From NCBI RefSeq assembly GCF_029227915.1, contig NC_079881.1, forward strand, positions 2,170,001 through 2,234,000: DNA of 64,000 nt, in the 5' to 3' direction. Shown in pieces: positions 1 through 10,803 of this stretch. Within the stretch, counting starts at the first letter, position 1. Each line of letters starts with the position of its first letter. Origin of the DNA: Hydractinia symbiolongicarpus. Its lineage: Eukaryota; Cnidaria; Hydrozoa; Anthoathecata; Hydractiniidae. Position numbers and translations under genes: made by a program. A model generated the notes under the pieces. The model searched no databases and was not told the origin of the DNA. It worked only from the letters and a program-made list of their open reading frames with translations.

Positions 1-262
1 TGCGCGAACTAACAGCTTTGATTGGTCCCACAGTAAAAAATAACTTATTTCTCTTAATTTTTTAATAAAGCGCTACCACAGCGCCCAGTGTAATCGCTGA
101 GTTCCAGCAATCATGTCAAATTAAGAAGAATGTTATTTCTTGGGTCCAGTTGGCTCACTTATCACATTTATAACGTCACACTCCCAAGTTAGTTCAATTA
201 AGTTCCACAGTCAATCGTTTCACTGTTAAAAGAAATACAACTTAGAAATATCGGAAGAAAAT
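1..262 (+). repeat. Partial first monomer at the window edge
   Basis: The window opens about 20 bp before a box at 21, so the array continues to the left. The first part of this monomer has an AT tract like those of 767 and 1512 (TTATTTCTCTTAATTTTTTA). Its middle is of the class with GGGTCCAGTTGGCTCACTT and GTCACACTCCCAAG. It matches the monomer ending near 2127 only loosely; exact identity with the next pentamer repeat begins near 263. Confidence 0.9.
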
Positions 263-2127
263 TACTTAATACATGTTGGTACGAATATGTGACGCAACCG
301 TTGTAACTCAAACGGATTGATACCGTTAGAAAGTCAATGAAATGTAGTTTTTGAAACTGTCGCTTTTTCTTCAGCGAGCGATAACGGGTAGGATTGGTCC
401 CCCAGTAAAAAATGACTTTTTTTATTTAAATTTTTTAATAACGTGCTACCACAGCGCCCAGTGTAATCGCTGAGTTCCAGCAATCATGTCAAATTAAGAA
501 GAATGATATTTCTTGTAATCAAACTGGCTTATTTATAACATTTATCAGGTCACAGTCCAAAGTTTGTTCATTTAAGTCCCACAGTCAATCGTTTCATTGT
601 TAAAGGCGAAGCAACCTAGTAATATCAGAAAAACATCGCTAAATACATGTTGATACGAATATGTGACGCAACCGTTGTAACTCAAACGGATTGATGCTGC
701 CAAGAAGTCGATGAAATGTAGTTTTTGAGAAGGTCTTTATTTCTTCAGCGCGTACTAACAGCTATGATTGGTCCCACAGTAAAAAATTACTTATTTCTCT
801 TAATTTTTTAATAAAGCGCTACCACAGCGCCCAGTGTAATCGCTGAGTTCCAGCAATCATGTCAAATTAAGAAGAATGATATTTCTTGTAGTCAAACTGG
901 CTTATTTATAACATTTATCAGGTCACAGTCCAAAGTTTGTTCATTTAAGTCCCACAGTCAATCGTTTCATTGTTAAAGGCGAAGCAACCTAATAATATCA
1001 GAAAAATGTCGCTAAATACATGTTGATACGAATATGTGACGCAACCGTTGTAACTCAAACGGATTGATACCGTTATAAATTCAATGAAATGTAGTTTTTG
1101 AAACTGTCGCCATTTCTTCAGCGCGCGATAACGGCTAGGATTGGTCCCACAGTAAAAAATGACTTTTTTATTTAAATTTTTAAATGAAGTGCTACCACAG
1201 CGCCTAGTGTAATCGCTGAGTTCCGGCAATCATGTCAAATTAAGAAGAATGTTATTTCTTGGGTCCAGTTGGCTCACTTATCACATTTATAACGTCACAC
1301 TCCCAAGTTAGTTCAATTAAGTTCCTCAGTCAATCGTTTCACTGTTAAAAGCAATACAACTTAGAAATATCGGAAGAAAATCACTTAATACATGTTGGTA
1401 CGAATATGTGACGCAACCGTTGTAACTCAAACGGATTGATACGGCCAAGAAGTCGATGAAATGTAGTTTTTGAGAATGTCTCTATTTCTTCAGCGCGAAC
1501 TGACAGCTTTGATTGGTCCCACAGTAAAAAATGACTTATTTCTCTTAACTTTTTAATAAAGCGCTACCACAGCGCCCAGTGTAATCGCTGAGTTCCAGCA
1601 ATCATGTCAAATTAAGAAGAATGTTATTTCTTGTAGTCAAACTGGCTTATTTATAACATTTAGAAGGTCAAAGTCCAAAATCAGTTCAGTTAAGTCCCAC
1701 AGTCAAATGTTTCACTGTTAAAAGCGATGCAACCTAGTAATATCTGAATACTATCGCTAAATACATGTGGGGACGAATATGTGACGTAACAGTTGTAACT
1801 CAAACGGATTGATACCGTTAGAAAGTCAATGAAATGTAGTTTTTGAAACTGTCGCTAATTCTTCAGCGTGGTATAACGGCTAGGAGTGGTCCCACAGTAA
1901 GAAAAGACTTATTTATCCAAATTTTTAAATAAAGCGCTACCACAGAGCCGAATGTAATTGCTGAATTCCAGCAACCATGCGAAATTAAGAAGAATGTTAT
2001 TCCTTGGAGAGCATTTGGCTCATTTATCAAATTTATAAGGTCAAATTCCAGAATCAGTTCAATTAATTCCCACAGTCAATCGTTTCACTGTTAAAGGCAA
2101 TACAACTTAGAAATATCGGAAGAAAAT
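263..2127 (+). repeat. Pentamer higher-order repeat, copy 1 (1865 bp)
   Basis: Boxes at 393, 767, 1140, 1512 and 1885 define five monomers of different classes, and the whole set is repeated 1865 bp downstream. Line-by-line comparison showed no mismatch, including rare markers: CCCCCAG after the box at 393, GTTCCTCAGTC near 1321, and the odd monomer at 1885 with box AGTGGTCCC and the text CAACCATGCGAAATTAAG. The five monomers differ clearly from one another while the two pentamers appear identical, which is the signature of a recently duplicated higher-order unit. 1865 is exactly 5 x 373. Confidence 0.95.
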
Positions 2128-3992
2128 CACTTAATACATGTTGGTACGAATATGTGACGCAACCGTTGTAACTCAAACGGATTGATACCGTTAGAAAGTC
2201 AATGAAATGTAGTTTTTGAAACTGTCGCTTTTTCTTCAGCGAGCGATAACGGGTAGGATTGGTCCCCCAGTAAAAAATGACTTTTTTTATTTAAATTTTT
2301 TAATAACGTGCTACCACAGCGCCCAGTGTAATCGCTGAGTTCCAGCAATCATGTCAAATTAAGAAGAATGATATTTCTTGTAATCAAACTGGCTTATTTA
2401 TAACATTTATCAGGTCACAGTCCAAAGTTTGTTCATTTAAGTCCCACAGTCAATCGTTTCATTGTTAAAGGCGAAGCAACCTAGTAATATCAGAAAAACA
2501 TCGCTAAATACATGTTGATACGAATATGTGACGCAACCGTTGTAACTCAAACGGATTGATGCTGCCAAGAAGTCGATGAAATGTAGTTTTTGAGAAGGTC
2601 TTTATTTCTTCAGCGCGTACTAACAGCTATGATTGGTCCCACAGTAAAAAATTACTTATTTCTCTTAATTTTTTAATAAAGCGCTACCACAGCGCCCAGT
2701 GTAATCGCTGAGTTCCAGCAATCATGTCAAATTAAGAAGAATGATATTTCTTGTAGTCAAACTGGCTTATTTATAACATTTATCAGGTCACAGTCCAAAG
2801 TTTGTTCATTTAAGTCCCACAGTCAATCGTTTCATTGTTAAAGGCGAAGCAACCTAATAATATCAGAAAAATGTCGCTAAATACATGTTGATACGAATAT
2901 GTGACGCAACCGTTGTAACTCAAACGGATTGATACCGTTATAAATTCAATGAAATGTAGTTTTTGAAACTGTCGCCATTTCTTCAGCGCGCGATAACGGC
3001 TAGGATTGGTCCCACAGTAAAAAATGACTTTTTTATTTAAATTTTTAAATGAAGTGCTACCACAGCGCCTAGTGTAATCGCTGAGTTCCGGCAATCATGT
3101 CAAATTAAGAAGAATGTTATTTCTTGGGTCCAGTTGGCTCACTTATCACATTTATAACGTCACACTCCCAAGTTAGTTCAATTAAGTTCCTCAGTCAATC
3201 GTTTCACTGTTAAAAGCAATACAACTTAGAAATATCGGAAGAAAATCACTTAATACATGTTGGTACGAATATGTGACGCAACCGTTGTAACTCAAACGGA
3301 TTGATACGGCCAAGAAGTCGATGAAATGTAGTTTTTGAGAATGTCTCTATTTCTTCAGCGCGAACTGACAGCTTTGATTGGTCCCACAGTAAAAAATGAC
3401 TTATTTCTCTTAACTTTTTAATAAAGCGCTACCACAGCGCCCAGTGTAATCGCTGAGTTCCAGCAATCATGTCAAATTAAGAAGAATGTTATTTCTTGTA
3501 GTCAAACTGGCTTATTTATAACATTTAGAAGGTCAAAGTCCAAAATCAGTTCAGTTAAGTCCCACAGTCAAATGTTTCACTGTTAAAAGCGATGCAACCT
3601 AGTAATATCTGAATACTATCGCTAAATACATGTGGGGACGAATATGTGACGTAACAGTTGTAACTCAAACGGATTGATACCGTTAGAAAGTCAATGAAAT
3701 GTAGTTTTTGAAACTGTCGCTAATTCTTCAGCGTGGTATAACGGCTAGGAGTGGTCCCACAGTAAGAAAAGACTTATTTATCCAAATTTTTAAATAAAGC
3801 GCTACCACAGAGCCGAATGTAATTGCTGAATTCCAGCAACCATGCGAAATTAAGAAGAATGTTATTCCTTGGAGAGCATTTGGCTCATTTATCAAATTTA
3901 TAAGGTCAAATTCCAGAATCAGTTCAATTAATTCCCACAGTCAATCGTTTCACTGTTAAAGGCAATACAACTTAGAAATATCGGAAGAAAAT
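2128..3992 (+). repeat. Pentamer higher-order repeat, copy 2 (1865 bp)
   Basis: Boxes at 2258, 2632, 3005, 3377 and 3750 match those of copy 1 at a constant offset of 1865 bp. Identity runs on past this unit to about 4050. There the sequence reads ATTGACACCGTTAGT where the equivalent end of copy 1, near 2185, reads ATTGATACCGTTAGA. The break falls just after the conserved 48-bp block. No third copy follows. Confidence 0.95.
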
Positions 3993-4050
3993 CACTTAAT
4001 ACATGTTGGTACGAATATGTGACGCAACCGTTGTAACTCAAACGGATTGA

Positions 4051-7000
4051 CACCGTTAGTAAGTCAATGAAATGTAGTTCTTGAAACTTTAGCTATTTCG
4101 TCAGCGCGAACTAACGGCTAGGATTGGTCCCACAGTAAAAAATGACTTATTTATCCTAATTTTTTAATAAAGTTCTACCACAGCGCCCAGTGTAATCGCT
4201 GAGTTCTAGCAATCTTGTCAAATTAAGAAGAATGTTATTTCTTGTAGTCAAACTGGCTCATTTATAATATTTATCAGGTCACAGTCCAAAGTTAGTTCAA
4301 TTAAGTCCTACAGTCAATCGTTTCACTGTTAAAAGCGATGCAATTTAGTCATATCGGAAGAAAATCACTAAATACATGTTGGTACGAATATGTGACGCAA
4401 CCGTTGTAACTCAAACGGATTGACACTGTTAGTAAGTCAATGAAATGTAGTTCTTGAAACTGTCGCTACTTCTTCAGCGCGCGATAACGGCTAGAATGGT
4501 CCCACAGTAAAAAATGACTTTTTTATTTAAATTTTTAAATGAAGTGCTACCACAGCACCCAGTGTAATCGCTGAGTTCCGGCAATCATGTCAAATTAAGA
4601 AGAATGTTATTTCTTGGGTCCAGTTGGCTCACTTATCACATTTATAACGTCACACTCCCAAGTTAGTTCAATTAAGTTCCACAGTCAATCGTTTCACTGT
4701 TAAAAGCAATACAACTTAGAAATATGGGAAGAAAATCACTTAATACATGTTGGTACGAATATGTGACGCAACCGTTGTAACTCAAACGGATTTATACCGC
4801 TAGAAAGACAATGAAATGTAGTCTTTGAAACTGTCGCTATTTCTTCAGGGCATGCTAACGGCCAAGATTGGTCTAACAGTAAGAAAAGACTTATTTATCT
4901 AAATTTTTAAATAAAGCGCTACCACAGATCCTAATGTAATCGCTGAATTCCAGCCATCACGTCAAATTAAGAAGAAAGTTATTCCTTGCAGACCAATTGG
5001 ATCATCTATCACATTTATAAGGACATAGTACAGAGTCACTTCAATTAATTTCCACAGTCAGTCATTTCACTGTTATAAGCAACACAACTTAGTAAGTATG
5101 GAAGAAAATCACTAAATACATGTTGGTACGAATATGTGACGCAACCGTTCTAACTCAAACGGATTGACACCGTTATAAAGTCAATGAAATGTAGTTTTTG
5201 AAACTGTCTCTATTTCTTCAGCGCGCGATAACGGCTAGAATTGGTCCCACAGTAAAAATTGACTTTTTTATTTAAATTTTTAAATGAAGTGCTACCACAG
5301 CGCCCAGTGTAATCGCTGAGTTCCGGCAATCATGTCAAATTAAGAAGAATGTTATTTCTTGGGTCCTGTTGGCTTGCTTATCACATTTATAACGTCACAC
5401 TCCCAAGTAAGTTCAATTAAGTTCCACAGTCAATCGTTTCACTGTTAAAAGCAATACAACTTAGAAATATCGGAAGAAAATCACTTAAAACATGTTGGTA
5501 CGAATATGTGACGCAACCGTTGTAACTCAAACGGATTGACACTGTTAGTAAGTCAATGAAATGTAGTTCTTGAAACTGTCGCTACTTCTTCAGCGCGCGA
5601 TAACGGCTAGGATTGGTCCCACAGTAAAAAATGACTTTTTTATTTAAATTTTTAAATGAAGTGCTTCCACAGCGCCCAGTGTAATCGCTGAGTTCCGGCA
5701 ATCATGTCAAATTAAGAAGAATGTTATTTCTTGGGTCCAGTTGGCTCGCTTATCACATTTATAACGTCACACTCCCAAGTTAGTTCAATTAAGTTCCAGA
5801 GTCAATCGTTTCACTGTTAAAAGCGATACAACTTAGTAATATCGGAAAAAAATCACTAAGTACAAGTTGGTACGAATATGTGACGCAATTGTTCTAACTC
5901 AAACGAATTGACACCGGTAGAAAGTCAATGAAATTTACTTTTTGAATCTGTCTCTATTTCTTCAGCGCGAACTAACGGCTAGGATTGGTCCAACAGTAAA
6001 AAAAGACTTATTTATCCTAATTTTTTAATAAAGTGCTACCACAGCGCCCAGTGCAATCGCTAAGTTCCAGCAATCAAGTCAAATTAAGAAGAATGTTACT
6101 TCTTGTAATCAAACTGGCTCATTTATCACATTTAGAAGGTCAAACTCCAAAATCAGTTCAGTTAAGTCCCACAGTCAAATGTTTCACTGTTAAAAGCGAT
6201 GCAACCTAGTAATATCTGAATACTATCGCTAAATACATGTGGGGACGAATATGTGACGTAACAGTTGTAACTCAAACGGATTGATACCGTTAGAAAGTCA
6301 ATGAAATGTAGTTTTTGAAACTGTCGCTATTTCTTCAGCGCGCGATGACGGCTAGGATTGGTCCCACAGTAAAAATTGACTTTTTTATTTAAATTTTTAA
6401 ATGAAGTGCTACCACAGCGCCCAGTGTAATCGCTGAGTTCCGGCAATCATGTCAAATTAAGAAGAATGTTATTTCTTGGGTCCTGTTGGCTTGCTTATCA
6501 CATTTATAACGTCACACTCCCAAGTTAGTTCAATTAAGTTCCACAGTCAATCGTTTCACTGTTAAAAGCAATACAACTTAGAAATATCGGAAGAAAATCA
6601 CTTAAAACATGTTGGTACGAATATGTGACGCAACCGTTGTAACTCAAACGGATTGACACCGTTAGTAAGTCAATGAAATGTAGTTCTTGAAACTTTCGCT
6701 ATTTCGTCAGCGCAAACTAACGGCTACGATTGGTCCCACAGTAAAAAATGACTTATTTATCCTAATTTTTTAATAAAGTTCTACCACACCGCCCAGTGTA
6801 ATCGCTGAGTTCTAGCAATCAAGTCAAATTAAGAAGAATGTTATTTCTTGTAGTCAAACTGGCTCATTTATAATATTTATCAGGTCACAGTCCAAACTTA
6901 GTTCAATTAATTCCCAGAGTCAATCGTTTCACTGTTAAAAGCGGTACAACTTAGTAATATCGGAAAAAAATTACAAAGTACATGTTGGTACGAATATGTG

Positions 7001-7101
7001 ACGCAACCGTTGTAACTCAAAAGGATTTATACCGCTAGAAAGTCAATGAAATGTAGTCTTTGAAACTGTTCCTATTTATTCAGGGCATGCTAACGGCCAG
7101 G
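4051..7101 (+). repeat. Mixed-class monomers with a partial trimer repeat
   Basis: Boxes lie at 4123, 4495, 4867, 5240, 5612, 5984, 6357, 6729 and 7102. The box at 4495 is degraded (AATGGTCCC). The monomers at 5240 and 6357 share the rare text GTCCTGTTGGCTTGCTTATC and lie 1117 bp apart, so a three-monomer unit is partly repeated here, but its other members differ. The monomer at 4867 belongs to the class with box ATTGGTCTAACAG, an EcoRI site (GAATTC) and CCATCACGTC. No gene is present. Confidence 0.85.
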
Positions 7102-8220
7102 ATTGGTCTAACAGTAAGAAAAGACTTATTTATCTAAATTTTTAAATAAAGCGCTACCACAGATCCTAATGTAATCGCTGAATTCCAGCCATCACGTCAA
7201 ATTAAGAAGAAAGTTATTGCTTGGAGACCAATTCGATCATCTATCACATTTATAAGGACATAGTACAGAGTCAGTTCAATTAATTTCCACAGTCAATCGT
7301 TTTACTGTTAAAAGCAATACAACTTAGAAATATCGGAAGAAAATCACTTAATACATGTTGGTACGAATATGTGACGCAATCGTTCTAACTCAAACGAATT
7401 GACACCGGTAGAAAGTCAATGAAATGTACTTTTTGAAACTGTCTCTATTTCTTCAGCGCGAACTAACGGCTGGGATTGGTCCCACAGTAAAAAATGACTT
7501 ATTTATCTAAATTTTTAAATAAAGCACTACCACAGAGCCTAGTGTACTCGCTGAATTCAAGCAATCATGTCGAATTAAGAAGAATGTTTTTTCTTGGAGC
7601 CCAATTGGCTCATTTATAGCATTTACAAGGTCACAGTCCAGAATCAGTTCAATTAATTCCCAGAGTCAATCGTTTCACTGTTAAAAGCGATACAACTTAG
7701 TAATATCGGAAAAAAATCACTTAATACATGTTGGTACGAATATGTGACGCAACCGTTGTAACTCAAACGGATTGACACCGTTAGTAAGTCAATGAAATGT
7801 AGTTCTTGAAACTTTCGCTATTTCGTCAGCGCGAACTAACGGCTACGATTGGTCCCACAGTCGAAAATGACTTATTTATCCTAATTTTTTAATAAAGTTC
7901 TACCACAGCGCCCAGTGTAATCGCTGAGTTCTAACAATCTTGTCAAATTAGGAAGAATGTTATTTCTTGTAGTCAAACTGGCTCATTTATCACATTTATA
8001 AGATCAAAGTCCAAAATCAGTTCAATTAAGTCCCACAGTCAAACGTTTCACTGATAAGAGCGATGCAACCTAGTAATATCCGAATACTATCCCTAAATAC
8101 ATGTTGGTACGAATATGTGACGCAACCGTTGTAACTCAAAAGGATTTATACCGCTAGAAAGTCAATGAAATGTAGTCTTTGAAACTGTTCCTATTTATTC
8201 AGGGCATGCTAACGGCCAGG
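7102..8220 (+). repeat. Trimer higher-order repeat, copy 1 (1119 bp)
   Basis: Three monomers with boxes at 7102, 7475 and 7848 form a unit that repeats at 8221 and again at 10860. Markers shared by the copies are GGGCATGCTAACGGCC before the first box, TTATTGCTTGGAGACC, GCTGAATTCAAGCAATC in the second monomer, and CACAGTCGAAAATGAC in the third. Near-identity already starts around 6975, where the rare text CTCAAAAGGATTTATACC also repeats near 8094. 1119 equals 3 x 373. Confidence 0.92.
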
Positions 8221-9340
8221 ATTGATCTAACAGTAAGAAAAGACTTATTTATCTAAATTTTTAAATAAAGCGCTACCACAGATCCTAATGTAATCGCTGA
8301 ATTCCAGCCATCACGTCAAATTAAGAAGAAAGTTATTGCTTGGAGACCAATTCGATCATCTATCAAATTTATAAGGACATAGTACAGAGTCAGTTCAATT
8401 AATTTCCACAGTCAATCGTTTTACTGTTAAAAGCAATACAACTTAGAAATATCGGAAGAAAATCACTTAATACATGTTGGTACGAATATGTGACGCAATC
8501 GTTCTAACTCAAACGAATTGACACCGGTAGAAAGTCAATGAAATGTACTTTTTGAAACTGTCTCTATTTCTTCAGCGCGAACTAACGGCTGGGATTGGTC
8601 CCACAGTAAAAAAATGACTTATTTATCTAAATTTTTAAATAAAGCACTACCACAGAGCCTAGTGTACTCGCTGAATTCAAGCAATCATGTCGAATTAAGA
8701 AGAATGTTTTTTCTTGGAGCCCAATTGGCTCATTTATAGCATTTACAAGGTCACAGTCCAGAATCAGTTCAATTAATTCCCAGAGTCAATCGTTTCACTG
8801 TTAAAAGCGATACAACTTAGTAATATCGGAAAAAAATCACTTAATACATGTTGGTACGAATATGTGACGCAACCGTTGTAACTCAAACGGATTGACACCG
8901 TTAGTAAGTCAATGAAATGTAGTTCTTGAAACTTTCGCTATTTCGTCAGCGCGAACTAACGGCTACGATTGGTCCCACAGTCGAAAATGACTTATTTATC
9001 CTAATTTTTTAATAAAGTTCTACCACAGCGCCCAGTGTAATCGCTGAGTTCTAACAATCTTGTCAAATTAGGAAGAATGTTATTTCTTGTAGTCAAACTG
9101 GCTCATTTATCACATTTATAAGATCAAAGTCCAAAATCAGTTCAATTAAGTTCCACAGTCAACCGTTTCACTTTTAAAAGCGATGCAACCTAGTATTATC
9201 CGAATACTATCGCTAAATACATGTTGGTACGAATATGTGACGCAACCGTTGTAACTCAAACGGATTTATACCGCTAGAAAGTCAATGAAATGTCGTCTTT
9301 GAAACTGTTCCTATTTATTCAGGGCATGCTAACGGCTAGG
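8221..9340 (+). repeat. Trimer higher-order repeat, copy 2 (1120 bp)
   Basis: Boxes are at 8221 (here ATTGATCTAACAG), 8594 and 8968. It differs from copy 1 by a few substitutions and one extra A in the A-run after the second box. It is also the first half of a longer block that recurs at about 10804-13000, so a trimer array formed first and was then caught in a larger duplication. Confidence 0.92.
9192..9208 (+). other. Class-specific dyad AGTATT-ATCCG-AATACT (representative)
   Basis: AGTATTATCCGAATACT has perfectly complementary 6-bp arms around a 5-base loop. It is present in one class of domain I (for example 9192 and 11832), in some domain II monomers, and as AGTATTATACGAATACT in many domain III monomers. 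Other classes read CTAGTAATATC here and lack the dyad. Confidence 0.7.
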
Positions 9341-9694
9341 ATTGGTCTAACAGTAAGAAAAGACTTATTTATCTAAATTTTTAAATAAAGCGCTACCACA
9401 GATCCTAATGTAATCGCCGAATTCCAGCCATCACGTCAAATTAAGAAGAAAGTTATTCCTTGGAGACCAATTAGATCATCTATCACATTTATAAGGACAT
9501 AGTACAGAGTCAGTTCAATTAAGTCCCACAGTCAATCGTTTCATTGTTAAAGGCGAAGCAACCTACTAATATCAGAAAAATATCGCTAAATACATGTTGG
9601 TACGAATATGTGTCGCAACCGTTGTAACTCAAACGGATTGATACGGCCAAAAAGTTGATGAAATGTAGTTTTTGAGAATGTCTCTATTTCTTCA

Positions 9695-9708
9695 GACTGA
9701 TGACTGAT
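9695..9708 (+). other. Deletion scar with 14-bp non-satellite filler (GACTGAT x2)
   Basis: A monomer here has lost its linker, its ATTGG box and the following A-run. Where the sister copy at 12331-12377 reads through normally, this copy has GACTGATGACTGAT, a perfect tandem pair of a 7-mer, between TTCA and TTCTC. The net loss is 32 bp. A short tandem filler at a deletion junction is typical of error-prone end joining. It is the clearest sequence in the window not explained by a monomer. Confidence 0.85.
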
Positions 9709-10425
9709 TTCTCTTAATTTTTTAATAAAGCGCTACCACAGCGCCCAGTGTAATCGCTGAGTTCCAGCAATCAAGTCAAATTAAGAAGAATGTTATTTTT
9801 TGTAGTCAAACTGGCTTATTTACCACATTTATGAGGTCAAAGTCCAAAATCAGTTCTATTAAGTCCCACAGTCAACCGTTTCACTGTTAAAAGCGATGCA
9901 ACCTAGTATTATCCGAATACTATCGTTAAATACATGTGGGGACGAATATGTGACGCAACAGTTGTAACTCAAACGGATTGATACCGTTAGAAAGTCAATG
10001 AAATGTAGTCTTTGAAACTGTCGCTATTTCTTCAGCGCGCGATAACGGCTAGGATTGGTCCCACAGTAAAAAATGACTTTTTTATTTAAATTTTTAAATG
10101 GAGTGCTACCACAGCGCCCAGTGTAGTCGCTGAGTTCCGGCAATCATGTCAAATTAAGAAGATTGTTATTTCTTGGGTCCAGTTGGCTCACTTATCACAT
10201 TTATAACGTCACACTTCCAAGTTAGTTCAATTAAGTTCCACAGTCAATCGTTTCACTGTTAAAAGCAATACAACTTAGAAATATCGGAAGAAAATCACAT
10301 AATACATGTTGGTAAGAATATGTGACGCAATCGTTCTAACTCAAACGAATTGACACCGGTAGAAAGTCAATGAAATGTACTTTTTGAAACTGTCTCTATT
10401 TCTTCAGCGCGAACTAACGGCTGGG

Positions 10426-10506
10426 ATTGGTCCCACAGTAAAAAGTTCTAGTTCTTGAAACTTTCGCTATTTCGTCAGCGCGAACTAACGGCTAGGATTG
10501 GTCCCA
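10426..10506 (+). other. Aberrant 71-bp box-to-box junction
   Basis: Two ATTGGTCCCACAG boxes occur only 71 bp apart, at 10426 and 10497. After the first box the sequence runs CACAGTAAAAAG and then jumps back to GTTCTTGAAACTTTCGC, a segment that normally precedes the box. The result is a 71-bp piece made of monomer end plus linker, so the array phase slips. The intact sister block near 13000-13096 lacks this extra piece. Confidence 0.9.
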
Positions 10507-10803
10507 CAGTAAAAAATGACTTATTTATCCTAATTTTTTAATAAAGTTCTACCACAGCGCCCAGTGTAATCGCTGAGTTCTAGCAATCTTGTCAAATTAA
10601 GAAGAATGTAATTTCTTGTAGTCAAACTGGCTCATTTATCACATTTATAAGATCAAAGTCCAAAATCAGTTCAATTAAGTCCCACAGTCAACCGTTTTAC
10701 TTTTAAAAGCAATGCAACCTAGTATTATCCGAATACTATCGCTAAATACATGTTGGTACGAATATGTGACGCAACCGTTGTAACTCAAACGGATTTATAC
10801 CGC

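Larger units (their letters stand above)
8165..10330 (+). repeat. 2.2-kb block duplication, left copy
   Basis: This block matches 10804-13000. The offset is 2638-2639 bp up to about 9694, then 2670 bp, because this copy carries a net 32-bp deletion at 9695-9708. Diagnostic shared text includes TGTGTCGCAACC (9609 and 12247), GCCAAAAAGTTGATG, and the monomer with the box at 10054, matched at 12724. Identity ends inside the conserved block near 10330, where this copy continues as CAATCGTTCTAAC and the other as CAACCGTTGTAAC. Confidence 0.9.

Noticed and set aside
945-1229. 94-codon open frame on the - strand, identical at 2810-3094 and related at 15883-16167
   Set aside because: The two identical copies are simply the pentamer duplication. 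The frame spans a monomer junction and is broken by stops or indels in most other monomers. It has no recognisable domain.
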